A stretch of DNA of 64,000 nt from JALEFZ01 sp964564415 (GCA_964564415.1 CAZMAV010000003.1:186001-250000); one strand, 5' to 3'. Shown: positions 52,550 to 61,699, numbered from the stretch's first letter. Numbers and translations: made by a program. The notes: a model not told the origin generated them from the sequence alone.

Positions 52550-53056
52550 TCAGTGCTTGCCCATGACTTCGACATAGTGAAGGGCCCCAAGTTGGATCAT
52601 CTGAATCTGCTTTTCGGAGATGGGCTTTACCTTGCGGGCAGGGACGCCGGCGTAGAGGAAGCCACTTTCGAGGACCTCATTTTCCTTGACCAGGGCACCT
52701 GCCGCTACGATGCAGTGCCTGGGCAAAAGGGCATTGTCCAAGACGATGGCACCCATACCGATGAGCACTTCGTCCTCGACCTTGCAGCCGTGGAGAATGG
52801 CCCTGTGGCCTACCGTTACCCGGTCTCCAACTTCACACACAGAAAGGCCAGTGGTCGTATGCAAGATGGCATTGTCCTGAATATTGGTTTCCCGACCTAT
52901 GGTGATCCTGCCTACATCACCCCTCAGAACAGCCTGGTACCACACGCTGGAATTTTCCCCGATCTCTACCTCTCCGATAAGGGTGGCATTTTCTGCCAGG
53001 AAGACATTATGAGCGATGAGGGGTTGGTGGTGAAGATAGGGTTTGATGAGGGCCAT
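52550..53056 (-). CDS. Gamma-class carbonic anhydrase / YrdA-PaaY-like hexapeptide protein
   Basis: A 168-residue left-handed beta-helix protein with hexapeptide repeats from about residue 20 (NATLIGEVEIGENSSVWYQA). The three potential zinc-ligand histidines are present: H66-H70 region ILHTTTG, then VGHRAILHGC (two His). Members form trimers with interfacial zinc and include gamma-carbonic anhydrases and the related YrdA/PaaY proteins. Carbonic anhydrase activity is likely but not proven. The gene is on the strand opposite to the ankyrin gene and convergent with it. Confidence 0.9.
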   Translation of the reverse strand: MALIKPYLHHQPLIAHNVFLAENATLIGEVEIGENSSVWYQAVLRGDVGRITIGRETNIQDNAILHTTTGLSVCEVGDRVTVGHRAILHGCKVEDEVLIGMGAIVLDNALLPRHCIVAAGALVKENEVLESGFLYAGVPARKVKPISEKQIQMIQLGALHYVEVMGKH

Positions 53057-53104
53057 GAGTACGTTTTTTGATGGATCAATCTACATAAAAAAAGTCGATA
53101 ACTG

Positions 53105-53148
53105 GGCTGTCAGGGCCTTTGTAAAGATAATTCAAAGCCCTGACAGCC
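53105..53148 (-). terminator. Long hairpin downstream of the AAA+ gene
   Basis: Stem GGCTGTCAGGG-CCTTTG / CAAAG-CCCTGACAGCC, about 16 bp. On the minus strand a T-run lies 12 nt beyond, so termination is possible but not ideal. Confidence 0.55.
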
Positions 53149-53152
53149 ACAA

Positions 53153-55798
53153 TCATATAAATCCTACCCTTCCCTGTCTTCCGTCCTCCAGCAATTGATC
53201 ATTGCCTTGCTTGAACTCGGCCACGTCCATGAGGTGGAGCTCGGTCAGCATGTCGTCGGTGCGGAGGTCTGGGGAGAGACTTGCCAGTCGAAGGTGTTGA
53301 TTGTTAATGGCCTTTTCTACCACCTTTCTCACGGCTCTGGCATTGCCAAAGTATTTGTTTTTGAAGCGATGGAGATAGAAAAAATACTTTCCCAGGTGCT
53401 CGGAAGCTTCCGGAGTGAGCTCGATGTGTTCTTCGTGAAGCATGACCTTCGCGATGGAGAGCAACTCTTCTGGAGAGTAATCTGGAAATGTAAACTTCCT
53501 GTCAAATCGAGACTTTAGCCCAGGATTGGATTCCAGAAAGTTGCGCATGGGCCTGGGATAGCCCGCCACGATGACGACCAATTCTCCGCGAAGGTCTTCC
53601 ATCCGTTTGAGCAGGGTATCGATGGCTTCCTGGCCGTAGTCATTTTGGCTGCCCTTGGCCAGGGTATAGGCCTCGTCGATAAAAAGAACCCCTCCCTTGC
53701 TGGCCTCAATAATCTTTGAGGTCTTATCTGCTGTCTCGCCTATAAATTTTCCTATCAGCGATGGCCTGTCAGCTTCCATTACGTGTCCCCTTTCCAGCAA
53801 TCCGAGGGCCCGGTAGATTTTCCCTATGATACGTGCTACGGTAGTCTTGCCAGTACCAGGATTACCGGTAAATACCGAGTGAAGGGAAAAGCGGTGGAGG
53901 ACATTCTTGTCGATTTCCTTGTAAAACCTCACCAATTTGATCAGGTCGTTGACCTCTGCCTTCGCCTGTTCCAAACCAATGAGGCCGTTGAGTTCCTTCA
54001 TCCCCTCAGTGAGGAGTTCGTCATCGACGGGAAGTTCGGGGCGCTTTCTACTGCGGGGCTTGAATATTTCCTCAAAATCCTCGGTCCTGATCAGAGAAAG
54101 GTCTTCTTTGGACATTTCAGAGGGATCCTCTGCTTTCATGATGCGGAGGCCCAGGTTCATCTTGGCTTCGTTGATAAGGGAAAGGGCATAGCGGGCATTC
54201 CCAAAGGAACGGTCCCGGTTGCGATAGGCTTCAGTCAGTTTTTTGAGCAGGTAAACTTCTGCCTTCATGTCAAGGGTAACCTGGCTCTTTTCTGCTCCCA
54301 ACTGTCCGATATGCATCAGTTCGGTAGGGGTGAAATCCGGAAAGTCAAACTGCAGGTTGAGCCTGGATTTCAGTCCGGGATTGGTTTTGAGAAATAATTC
54401 CATCTCTTTGGGATAGCCGGCCATGATGACGGCAAAATCCATCTTGGGCGCGGTTAATTCCTTGACCAAAATTTCTATGGCCTCCCTTCCGTAATCCCTT
54501 TTGTCCTCGGAGGATCGCACCAGGGCATAAGCCTCATCAATAAAGAGTACCCCACCCCTGGCTTTTTCGATGGCAGCCCTCATTTTGGGTGCCGTCTGCC
54601 CAATGTATTCTCCGATGATGTCTGCCCGGTCTACCTCGTGGATGTGTCCGCGATTGAGGAGGCCCAATTTGTAGTAGATTTTTCCTAGCATGCGGGCGAG
54701 GGTCGTCTTACCTGTGCCCGGATTGCCGGTAAAGACCACGTGGAGGTTGGTGGGATTCTTGTCTTCGAAGCCCTTTTCCTTGCGGATATTGAGGAAATTC
54801 AGGTATTGGGCGTATTCGCGGAGGCGAGCCTTGATTTCTGTGAGGCCGACCATGCTGTCTAGTTCGGAGAGCAGTTCTTCCAGGCTCCTTTCGTCCTCTT
54901 CGGTAGGATTGGGGACACCTACCAGGTTGGCACCGCTCTCGTCGGGGTGGAGGATCAGGGTCTCTCCTTCGATAAAGTGATCACCGACCTTAAAAGGGAC
55001 GATTCCGATGAGGGTGTCCATGAAGACGATTTCGACGGTATAATTGTCGGTAAACCAGGTGCCTTTATGGTCGGAGCCCCAGCCGGAGGTAGCCATGATG
55101 ATATCCTGACCTGAGACGACATTGACCAGTTCGATGGTTTGCCCTTTGAGTTGACGGGCGTCATTGTAGAAGTTGAAGATGATTTCTGCTTTCCAGGCCT
55201 TGTTGAGCTTATTTTTGGCTTTGAATTCCACCCAGATAAAGCGGGTATCTGCCGCGCTGAACATGTTGTAGTAGGTATGTTCCTGGATCTTACTGTCCTT
55301 TCGGGCCCCTTCATAGAGCCTGGCAGAGGCTACGGAAAGGTAGGGATTCTCTTCTGCGTTGACCTGGCCTACGTCGTAGATATAGAAATTGCTGGTAGCG
55401 ATTTTCTCGTTGTCGATGTAGGCCTCCCAATAGTAATTGCCTTCCTTCCAAAACTCTCCGCGCTTGTCCATGCCCCAGCCTTCACGGATATAAACGATGT
55501 TGAGGTCTTTGGCGATGGGCTTGTCCAGCTCAATATGGCAGGTTTCCTGAGCAGCAGCTCTGGGGTTATTATTTTCAGAGGCTATTTTGAAGGCTTTGAG
55601 GGAAACATGGGCCTCCCAGTCTTCCTCGTCGAAGAGTTTATTAAAGAAAGAAAATTCGGCAAATATGTAAGAAGTTTCACCCCTGTCGAAGACCTGCCTG
55701 TATTTTTTTTTGCTGTCTGCCAGCCATTCGGTGGAAGTATAGGTTTTGAGGCTTTTAAACTTGTATTTGACGAAATTATCTGGTTTGTAATGTGCCAT
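53153..55798 (-). CDS. Tandem CbxX/CfxQ-type AAA+ ATPase with duplicated N-terminal beta domains
   Basis: An 881-residue cytoplasmic protein. Residues 22-145 and 155-280 are two copies of a beta domain (GWGMDKRGEFWKEGNYYW and GWGSDHKGTWFTDNYTVE occupy the same position in each). Then come two CbxX-type AAA+ modules: the first with Walker A GNPGTGKTT (358-366) and Walker B VLFIDEA (417-423), the second with the same motifs at 645-653 and 704-710, each with sensor-1-type GYPKEM/GYPRPM and arginine-finger-like SRL/SRF segments. CbxX ATPases are remodellers of protein complexes (rubisco activase is one case), and the client here is unknown. Confidence 0.93.
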   Translation of the reverse strand: MAHYKPDNFVKYKFKSLKTYTSTEWLADSKKKYRQVFDRGETSYIFAEFSFFNKLFDEEDWEAHVSLKAFKIASENNNPRAAAQETCHIELDKPIAKDLNIVYIREGWGMDKRGEFWKEGNYYWEAYIDNEKIATSNFYIYDVGQVNAEENPYLSVASARLYEGARKDSKIQEHTYYNMFSAADTRFIWVEFKAKNKLNKAWKAEIIFNFYNDARQLKGQTIELVNVVSGQDIIMATSGWGSDHKGTWFTDNYTVEIVFMDTLIGIVPFKVGDHFIEGETLILHPDESGANLVGVPNPTEEDERSLEELLSELDSMVGLTEIKARLREYAQYLNFLNIRKEKGFEDKNPTNLHVVFTGNPGTGKTTLARMLGKIYYKLGLLNRGHIHEVDRADIIGEYIGQTAPKMRAAIEKARGGVLFIDEAYALVRSSEDKRDYGREAIEILVKELTAPKMDFAVIMAGYPKEMELFLKTNPGLKSRLNLQFDFPDFTPTELMHIGQLGAEKSQVTLDMKAEVYLLKKLTEAYRNRDRSFGNARYALSLINEAKMNLGLRIMKAEDPSEMSKEDLSLIRTEDFEEIFKPRSRKRPELPVDDELLTEGMKELNGLIGLEQAKAEVNDLIKLVRFYKEIDKNVLHRFSLHSVFTGNPGTGKTTVARIIGKIYRALGLLERGHVMEADRPSLIGKFIGETADKTSKIIEASKGGVLFIDEAYTLAKGSQNDYGQEAIDTLLKRMEDLRGELVVIVAGYPRPMRNFLESNPGLKSRFDRKFTFPDYSPEELLSIAKVMLHEEHIELTPEASEHLGKYFFYLHRFKNKYFGNARAVRKVVEKAINNQHLRLASLSPDLRTDDMLTELHLMDVAEFKQGNDQLLEDGRQGRVGFI

Positions 55799-56264
55799 GA
55801 ACTGCTTAGTATGCGGAAAAGGACTGGGACTGCTTGCTTGGCCAAGTTGCCATTTTTAAAGCATATCCTCAATGCTTTGATCAAATATATACGTTAGATT
55901 TTGACCTAGTTTGCACGAAAACAAAACATGAACGGTCGAAATTGGAACAAATATTGTAACATTTGATGCAAAACCTGTCAGCTATCAATCACCAACGGCA
56001 GGTTTTTGGGGTAAAAAAAGAGGATAAGGCTTCACAAAAAGCCAGCACCTCCAGCACAAACAGAAAACCATTCCCAAACATTGAGTTGAACCCGGAGGTC
56101 AATCCGGCGTTCGGGTACACCCAGACAGACCCATTAGAAACTTAGGATTGTCGCCGTGAGGCGATTCTCATGCTATGTAACCTCTGCGAAGAGGGTGAAA
56201 TTCCCATTACCAAAAATGAAGTAAAATTTTTTTGGCTAATACACTATTTAACAACGCTATCACA
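55799..56264. other. Spacer with structured leader before AraC-type gene
   Basis: A 466-bp region. On the minus strand TATATTTG (55882-55889) is a possible minus-7 for the AAA+ gene. Plus-strand hairpins cluster at 56090-56204. A 59-codon frame from ATG 55966 to 56145 (MQNLSAINHQRQVFG) has no support beyond its length and overlaps a hairpin-like segment. Confidence 0.5.
56090..56204 (+). ncRNA. Candidate structured 5' leader (cis-regulatory RNA)
   Basis: Four consecutive hairpins: ACCCG/CGGGT enclosing CCGGA/TCCGG (56090-56116), TCGCC-GTGA-GGCGA (56151-56164), CCTCT-GCGA-AGAGG (56181-56194) and GGG-TGAAATT-CCC (56192-56204). The second and third loops are of the GNRA type. The cluster ends 60 nt before the regulator ATG. 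It matches none of the riboswitch cores I know in full. Confidence 0.4.
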
Positions 56265-56678
56265 ATGAAATCGCGCATGATTCCTAATCAAGCCAAGCTT
56301 CTTCAGCTTTATGACAAACACGCGGCCAACATGCTTCGTGACCTTACACGCTCTGACTCTTACACCGCTCGTGTACACCGCATTTTGCTGCAGACCCTCC
56401 GCCAGAGCCCTCCGGATATTGAGACGGTAGCCTATCAATTGCATATGAGTGTTCGTTCTTTGCAGATCAAGTTGAAAAATGAAGGAACCAGCTATCAGCA
56501 AATTCTGAACAACCTACGCAAGAGATTGGCGATTGCTTATCTGCAGGAGCCAAGGGTCTCCAAGGGGGAAATCGCCCAGGTACTGGGCTTTTCGGAGATC
56601 AGCGTCTTCTCACGCACCTTCAAAAAGTGGACGGGCAAAAGTCCTTCTGAGTACCAGGCAGCGATTGCGCTGCGCTAG
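56265..56678 (+). CDS. AraC/XylS-type HTH-only regulator
   Basis: A 137-residue protein starting at ATG 56265 (MKSRMIPNQAKLLQLYDKHA), preferred over an upstream TTG. The C-terminal two-thirds form the double-HTH AraC domain: DIETVAYQLHMSVRSLQIKL (first HTH), KGEIAQVLGFSEISVFSRTF (second) and the FKKWTGKSPSEYQ signature. There is almost no N-terminal sensor domain, so the protein probably acts constitutively or with a partner. It is monocistronic with a strong terminator. Target genes cannot be deduced from the window. Confidence 0.9.
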   Translation: MKSRMIPNQAKLLQLYDKHAANMLRDLTRSDSYTARVHRILLQTLRQSPPDIETVAYQLHMSVRSLQIKLKNEGTSYQQILNNLRKRLAIAYLQEPRVSKGEIAQVLGFSEISVFSRTFKKWTGKSPSEYQAAIALR

Positions 56679-56712
56679 CGGTCCTAACCTTTGCAAACCT
56701 TAAAACCTTAAT

Positions 56713-56747
56713 AATCCCCTTCGACCATCTATCGGAGGGGATTTTTT
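56713..56747 (+). terminator. Terminator of the AraC-type gene
   Basis: Stem ATCCCC/GGGGAT with further CGA/TCG pairing, followed by T6. Confidence 0.85.
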
Positions 56748-56790
56748 ATAGAAGAAAGTCCTTTTGGCTAATGAGAGATTAGAAAAGTCC

Positions 56791-57678
56791 CTAGCCCATT
56801 CCTAAAAAAAATAAGGTCAGCATTCCTGTCAGCATGACGTATTTGAGGAGGCTGGACTGTCGCCCAAATTTTTGAGGCTCAGTCTCCCTTAGCATCATGC
56901 CCATGATCCAGGCCGCCGGCAGCTGTACGATGAGGATGGAAAGGATAAGGTAGGTCCAAAGTGCCAGATCATAAAGAATAAGGTAATAGAAAAAGGGAAG
57001 GTAGGTGGAAAAAATAAACAAGACATACAAAAAAGACAAAAAGGCCTGGGTACGTTTCATACCTACCTGTATAATCATGGTCTTGACCTGAAAAGCGAGG
57101 TCGCCCTTGATGTCCTGTACGTCCTTGGTGATTTCCCTGATCAGGGTGATTTCAAAAGAAAATACGACCGCCCACACCAGAGCCATGTTGATGTGGTGGG
57201 TTAGGTAATAGGCCAAAATCAAAACCAAGGCAATCAAAAAGGAAATGACAAGGTTTCCCACTACCCCCGTGCGCTTGAGGTAGGAAGCATAAATAAAGAG
57301 CAACAAGACCGAAATGAAGTTAATGAAGGTGATATGAGGCCGCTCATGATAGATCCCCAAAAAGAGGAATGAAAAGCCAAGAATGCCCATGGTCGTAAAA
57401 AAATAGACGGTCAGTACTTTTTTGACTGAAAGAATGGCATTGACCACGGCCTTTTCCGGTTTGTTGATCCTGTCGATGCGAAAATCATAGACATCGTTGA
57501 TCCAGTAGCCTGTAGCGGCAATGATGATGATGGTGAGGGCCGTCCCCCAAAAGGCAGAGTCAAAGAGGAAATCTGTGGACCTCGTCGCCAGGTAGCAAGC
57601 CAACCCAAAGGCCAGAAAGGAAATGACGACATTGGTGGGCCGTGATATCCGGAGGAAGGCTTTGAGGTCTTTGAGCAT
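56791..57678 (-). CDS. UbiA-family prenyltransferase
   Basis: A 295-residue membrane enzyme with about nine helices. The two aspartate-rich prenyl-diphosphate/Mg sites are visible: NDVYDFRIDRINKP (NDxxDxxxD) and DVQDIKGD. Surrounding residues resemble geranylgeranylglycerol-phosphate geranylgeranyltransferase-like UbiA members annotated in Bacteroidota. The acceptor (a quinone precursor, glycerol phosphate or another aromatic) cannot be read from sequence. It is divergent from nuoI and shares its intergenic region, but no metabolic link is implied. Confidence 0.9.
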   Translation of the reverse strand: MLKDLKAFLRISRPTNVVISFLAFGLACYLATRSTDFLFDSAFWGTALTIIIIAATGYWINDVYDFRIDRINKPEKAVVNAILSVKKVLTVYFFTTMGILGFSFLFLGIYHERPHITFINFISVLLLFIYASYLKRTGVVGNLVISFLIALVLILAYYLTHHINMALVWAVVFSFEITLIREITKDVQDIKGDLAFQVKTMIIQVGMKRTQAFLSFLYVLFIFSTYLPFFYYLILYDLALWTYLILSILIVQLPAAWIMGMMLRETEPQKFGRQSSLLKYVMLTGMLTLFFLGMG

Positions 57679-57755
57679 GGACAGACATTTGGAGGATAAA
57701 GTTACGGAAATTCGGGCGTCGATTGGATTTCGTAAGAAACATTCCTGAAATTTGT

Positions 57756-57788
57756 TTGGTTCATGTGGTGAAAAAGGATTTATTTTTG
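57756..57788 (+). promoter_or_regulatory. Consensus promoter for nuoI
   Basis: TTG, 22 bases, then TATTTTTG, within the Bacteroidota consensus. Transcription would begin near 57795, about 23 nt before the nuoI ATG. Confidence 0.6.
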
Positions 57789-57817
57789 ATCTTTACATCT
57801 CAGAAGGAACAAAACGC

Positions 57818-58420
57818 ATGTCAAAGAATATCGGAATTACCAAAGGAAGCAAGAAGGAACGCCAACTCACTTTCCTCGGTGAGTTTTACATACCAGAGAT
57901 CATAAAGGGCCTTGGCTATACCTTTCGTCAGATGCTCCGCCCTAAGGTCACCATTCGCTATCCCGAAGAGAAGCCAGAATTGGGACCAGAGTTTCGTGGG
58001 CGTCCCGTCCTGGTCAAGGAAAAAGATCACGAGCGCTGCGTAGCCTGTGGCCTTTGTGCCCGTGCCTGTCCTCCCTTTGCCATCTCGATGCAAGCCGCCG
58101 AGGTCGATAGCGAGGATCCCAAAGAGCGCTATCCCGAGACCTTCGAAATCGATATGCTGCGCTGCATCTACTGTGGTTATTGTGAGGAAGTATGCCCCGA
58201 GGAGGCCATCGTGATGAGTGGAGAGTATGACTACAACTTCAAGAACCGCGAGGACGCCATTTATCAAAAAGACAGGCTGCTCAAAGATAAGGAAGAAGTA
58301 AAGGACCGCCTCGAATTCCTTGCCAAAAGAAGAAATCCCAACTTTGGTGAAGTCTACGATTTTGATCCCAAAAACAACATCCACACCGCCAGAAACCGCG
58401 ATGAGGTGATGGAGGACTGA
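57818..58420 (+). CDS. nuoI: NADH-quinone oxidoreductase subunit I
   Basis: A 200-residue peripheral subunit of complex I with two [4Fe-4S] clusters. The cluster motifs are C74xxC77xxC80xxxC84 (CVACGLCARACP) and C116xxC119xxC122xxxC126 (CIYCGYCEEVCP). Each motif's last cysteine binds the other cluster, as in ferredoxin-like folds. The N-terminal basic helix that contacts the membrane arm (GLGYTFRQMLRPKVTIRYP) is present. ATG 57818 is chosen over a frame open to 57752. It stands alone with its own promoter and terminator, about 50 kb from nuoJKL. Confidence 0.96.
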   Translation: MSKNIGITKGSKKERQLTFLGEFYIPEIIKGLGYTFRQMLRPKVTIRYPEEKPELGPEFRGRPVLVKEKDHERCVACGLCARACPPFAISMQAAEVDSEDPKERYPETFEIDMLRCIYCGYCEEVCPEEAIVMSGEYDYNFKNREDAIYQKDRLLKDKEEVKDRLEFLAKRRNPNFGEVYDFDPKNNIHTARNRDEVMED

Positions 58421-58442
58421 TTCCTCCCGGAAAATAATTGAC

Positions 58443-58480
58443 AAAGGACTGGAGGCATTCTTTTCGCAGCAGTCCTTTTT
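58443..58480 (+). terminator. Terminator of nuoI
   Basis: Stem AAAGGACT/AGTCCTTT with a longer internal loop, followed by T5. Confidence 0.7.
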
Positions 58481-58496
58481 CTATATCCTGAATGGA

Positions 58497-58937
58497 TTAC
58501 TTCTCCAAAAGAATTTCAATCATTCTCTCCGGGTTTCCCTGAGAATCAAACTCTTGTACCTGCCAGGTCTGGCTGTTTTCCTCCAGGTTCTTAACCTCGT
58601 AGACCTCTAGAGGACTTCCATCCAGGTGATCCAGGCTCATTTCCCTGTAGCTCTCTTCATAGGACCAGCTAATGGGATGGGGATGGGCATGAGGACTGCC
58701 CTGATAAGTGATCATGGATTCGCCCTTACCTTCGGCTTCCAAATGGATATAGCCGGCATCTTCCTCCCTAATGGCTCCTCCCTTGATGATGATCGCATAG
58801 CGGGCGATATTCCACCTTCCTAAAAGAGGGTTTTCCGGTTCCTCCTTGATTTCAGGATCAGGTAGAAGAGCTTCGCTTTGACAGGAAAAAAACACAAGGG
58901 GGAGGAGGATAAAAAGGAAAAATAGTAGGGGACGCAT
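58497..58937 (-). CDS. Lipocalin-like lipoprotein
   Basis: A 146-residue lipoprotein (signal MRPLLFFLFILLPLVFFSC, Cys19). After an acidic linker (PDPEIKEEPENPLLG) the mature domain begins GRWNIARYAIIIKGGA and is rich in beta strands, including IHLEAEGKGESMITYQG, as in small lipocalin/META-like surface proteins of Bacteroidota. A Trp near its start supports this, but ligand and function are unknown. It is convergent with nuoI. Confidence 0.72.
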   Translation of the reverse strand: MRPLLFFLFILLPLVFFSCQSEALLPDPEIKEEPENPLLGRWNIARYAIIIKGGAIREEDAGYIHLEAEGKGESMITYQGSPHAHPHPISWSYEESYREMSLDHLDGSPLEVYEVKNLEENSQTWQVQEFDSQGNPERMIEILLEK

Positions 58938-59157
58938 AGGAGGCTAAGGAATTTTGATGGGGGATGAGATGACTTGTTTTTTTGTGGTAAAATGACAATA
59001 ACTGTGCCTCAAGCTGCACGATCGGTCAATTTTTTAGGGCAGAGGGTCTCCGATGAGGAATAAAGCGATATCTTTGCCTTCTTGTAGAAGAAAAATAAAG
59101 AAACATTTCTCAAATAAAGTTGGGAAACAATTCTTATAAACGTGTCAAGAGACAGAT

Positions 59158-59691
59158 ATGAACATTCACGCTACCACTGTTTTGGGTGTATTTCACAATG
59201 GAAAGATGGCCATTGGAGCTGATGGACAGGCAACCACCGGAAATACCATTGCAAAGGGCAACGTCAAGAAGATTCGTGCCATTGGTGATGGCAATATCCT
59301 GGTAGGCTTTGCGGGCTCTACCTCCGACGCCTTCACCCTGGTAGAAAAATTCGAAGAAAAGCTCAATGCCTTTCGCTCCAACTTGACTCGCTCAGCGGTC
59401 GAACTGGCCAAGGAATGGCGGACAGACCAGTACCTCCGCAAGTTGGAGGCCCTCCTCATTGTCATGGACAAGGAAGATGGCCTGATCATCAGTGGGGATG
59501 GCAATGTCATCGCTCCGGAGCATGAAGTCATGGCCATTGGGTCAGGAGGAGAATATGCACGGGCGGCTGCCCTGGCCCTCAAAAAGCATGCGAAGCATCT
59601 TTCTTCCGAAGAGATTGTTCGAGAATCCCTGACCATCGCCGCAGACATCTGCATCTATACCAACCACAACTTCGAGATACAAAGCCTTTAA
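59158..59691 (+). CDS. hslV: ATP-dependent protease subunit HslV
   Basis: A 177-residue proteasome-like peptidase subunit of HslVU. The catalytic threonine is in IHATTVLGVFHNGK, exposed after removal of the short propeptide (MNIHA). Other family segments are MAIGADGQATTGNTIAKG, KKIRAIGDGNILVGFAGSTS and AIGSGGEYARAAALAL. The ATPase HslU is not adjacent, so it must be encoded elsewhere. An isolated minus-7-like TATCTTTG lies at 59069-59076. The stop is 4 bp from that of the convergent DUF255 gene. Confidence 0.95.
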   Translation: MNIHATTVLGVFHNGKMAIGADGQATTGNTIAKGNVKKIRAIGDGNILVGFAGSTSDAFTLVEKFEEKLNAFRSNLTRSAVELAKEWRTDQYLRKLEALLIVMDKEDGLIISGDGNVIAPEHEVMAIGSGGEYARAAALALKKHAKHLSSEEIVRESLTIAADICIYTNHNFEIQSL

Positions 59692-59695
59692 AGGC

Positions 59696-61699
59696 TCAGG
59701 ATTTCATTTGCTCCCAGGCTGCTTCCACGGAAGTTACAGGTAGTTGGCAGGTAAATCCTTCGCAGACAAAGATGGTACTTTCCTCCTGAAATCGACCTTT
59801 TAGCAAGGGAAGATGGCTTTCCTCCCGGGCGCCCGCGACTACCTTATGGGGATAATACATGCCCTCCAAGTCTCGGGCGAGGGAATGCACTTCGGCTCCG
59901 GTAATAGCGACTTCATAAAAGGGATAAAAGTGCTTGAGGAGGAGCTGTGCCCATTTTGCATGCCAGGAGGGATGGCGGAGGATTTCCTCTTTCATCCTGA
60001 TCAGCATGGCTTCGGAAAGTTGACGCCAGTCTTTGCGATCCATCAAAAGACCAAGGTTGTGGAGATTCTCGGCCATGAGGGCATTGGAGGAGGGAATGAC
60101 ATCGTCTTGTCGCTCCATCTTGCGGCGTACCAGCACGGGGTCCTGATCTGAGGTATAAAAGAAGAGGCCCGTCTGGGGATCGAAAAAATGCTCCTGTACA
60201 TGAGAGGTCCAGGTGGCAGCCTGTTCGAGGTAAGTTTCGTCAAAGCTGACCTGATAGAGAGCCGTAAATGCTTCGATCAGATTAGCATAATCATCCAGAA
60301 AAGCATTGATGCTGGCCTTGCCTTCCTTATAATTTCGGTGGAGGCGGTCATCCTCAGCCATCTTCTCCATGATAAAGGCAGCATTCTTTTGGGCAAGTTC
60401 CAGGTGCTCTTTCCTGTGAAAAGCCTTGTATGCATCGACAAGCCCTTTGAGCATCAGTCCGTTCCAGGAGGCGAGAATCTTGTCATCCAGGCCGGGGCGA
60501 ATGCGGGATTTTCTGGCTTTGAAAAGCTTTTCGGAGGCTTCGGCCATTTGTATGGAAAATTGGGCATGATCCAAACCCCATCGCCTGGCGAATTCCTCCT
60601 TGGATTCCAGGATAAAAAGAATGTTTCGTCCCTCCCAATTGCCAAAAGGATGCACATTATAGTAATCGGCAAAGGGCTTGACCTCCTCTCCCAAGATCTC
60701 TTCAACCTCTTCATAGGTCCAGGTGTAAAACTTACCTTCTTCTCCCTCGCTGTCGGCGTCAAGGGAGGAGTAAAAGCCTCCTTCGGCAGACATAAGTTCG
60801 CGCTGCACAAATTCTATGCTTTGCATGACCACCCTTTGGTAGATGGGATTTCCTGTCGCCTGAAATGCTTCGCTGTACAGAGATACCAGTTGGCCGTTGT
60901 CGTAGAGCATCTTTTCAAAGTGGGGAACTTTCCAGTAGGCATCGACTGAATAACGGGCAAATCCTCCCCCTAAGTGGTCGTAGATTCCTCCAAAGGCCAT
61001 TTTCTCCAGGGATACCTCTGCCGCTTCCTTCATTTTCTCATCTCCGAGGTAATGAGAAGCACGTAGAAGGTAAAGGTGATTTTGGGGGAGGGGAAATTTA
61101 TTTGCCTGTACCTTTCTTCCTCCCCATTTGAAATCCACGGTATCCAGCCATTTCTCTCTGATGCTTTCCAGGTCGCTCACCTTGTAGCCTCCTTCACCAT
61201 TCTGATCTTCCAGCACGTCCATCTGATTCATGGCATCTACCAATTGGACGGCGTAGGTCTCCATCTTGGCGGGATCATCCTTCCACATATTTCCAATCTG
61301 TCCCAAGACATCGAGCCAGTTTTCTTTTGGAAAATATGTACCTCCATAGACAGGCCTCCCGTCTGGCATGGCAATGGCATTGAGGGGCCAGCCTCCACGG
61401 CCAGTCATTAGCATGACCGCATCCATATAGATTTTGTCAATGTCTGGACGCTCTTCCCGGTCCACCTTGATGCAGATAAAGTGCTCGTTCATGACCTTGG
61501 CGACGTCCTGATTTTCAAAGGATTCGTGTTCCATGACGTGGCACCAGTGGCAGGCCGCATAACCGATGCTGACCAAGAGGGGCTTATTTTCGGTTTTGGC
61601 CTTTTGTAAGGCTTCTTCCCCCCAGGGGAACCAGTCTACGGGGTTATTGGCGTGCTGGAGGAGGTAGGGACTGCTTTCCTGTGCGAGACGGTTTGGCAT
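59696..61699 (-). CDS. DUF255 thioredoxin-like protein with C-terminal alpha-barrel (YyaL/SSP411-type)
   Basis: A 667-residue cytoplasmic protein. It begins with the DUF255 signature NRLAQESSPYLLQHANNPVD and WFPWGEEALQKAK, followed by the thioredoxin-fold active-site-like ACHWCHVMEHESF. The remaining ~480 residues form an (alpha/alpha)6-barrel similar to glycosidase and N-acylglucosamine 2-epimerase families (for example GGIYDHLGGGFARYSVD, VPHFEKMLYDNGQLVSLYSE, FYTWTYEEVEEILG). Members are widespread, related to spermatogenesis-associated SSP411, and of unproven function. It is convergent with hslV. Confidence 0.93.
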   Translation of the reverse strand: MPNRLAQESSPYLLQHANNPVDWFPWGEEALQKAKTENKPLLVSIGYAACHWCHVMEHESFENQDVAKVMNEHFICIKVDREERPDIDKIYMDAVMLMTGRGGWPLNAIAMPDGRPVYGGTYFPKENWLDVLGQIGNMWKDDPAKMETYAVQLVDAMNQMDVLEDQNGEGGYKVSDLESIREKWLDTVDFKWGGRKVQANKFPLPQNHLYLLRASHYLGDEKMKEAAEVSLEKMAFGGIYDHLGGGFARYSVDAYWKVPHFEKMLYDNGQLVSLYSEAFQATGNPIYQRVVMQSIEFVQRELMSAEGGFYSSLDADSEGEEGKFYTWTYEEVEEILGEEVKPFADYYNVHPFGNWEGRNILFILESKEEFARRWGLDHAQFSIQMAEASEKLFKARKSRIRPGLDDKILASWNGLMLKGLVDAYKAFHRKEHLELAQKNAAFIMEKMAEDDRLHRNYKEGKASINAFLDDYANLIEAFTALYQVSFDETYLEQAATWTSHVQEHFFDPQTGLFFYTSDQDPVLVRRKMERQDDVIPSSNALMAENLHNLGLLMDRKDWRQLSEAMLIRMKEEILRHPSWHAKWAQLLLKHFYPFYEVAITGAEVHSLARDLEGMYYPHKVVAGAREESHLPLLKGRFQEESTIFVCEGFTCQLPVTSVEAAWEQMKS

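Noticed and set aside
55963..56145. 59-60 codon frame before the AraC-type gene, considered as a peptide precursor
   Set aside because: No leader/core features of known peptide natural products, and it spans hairpins that fit a regulatory leader better.
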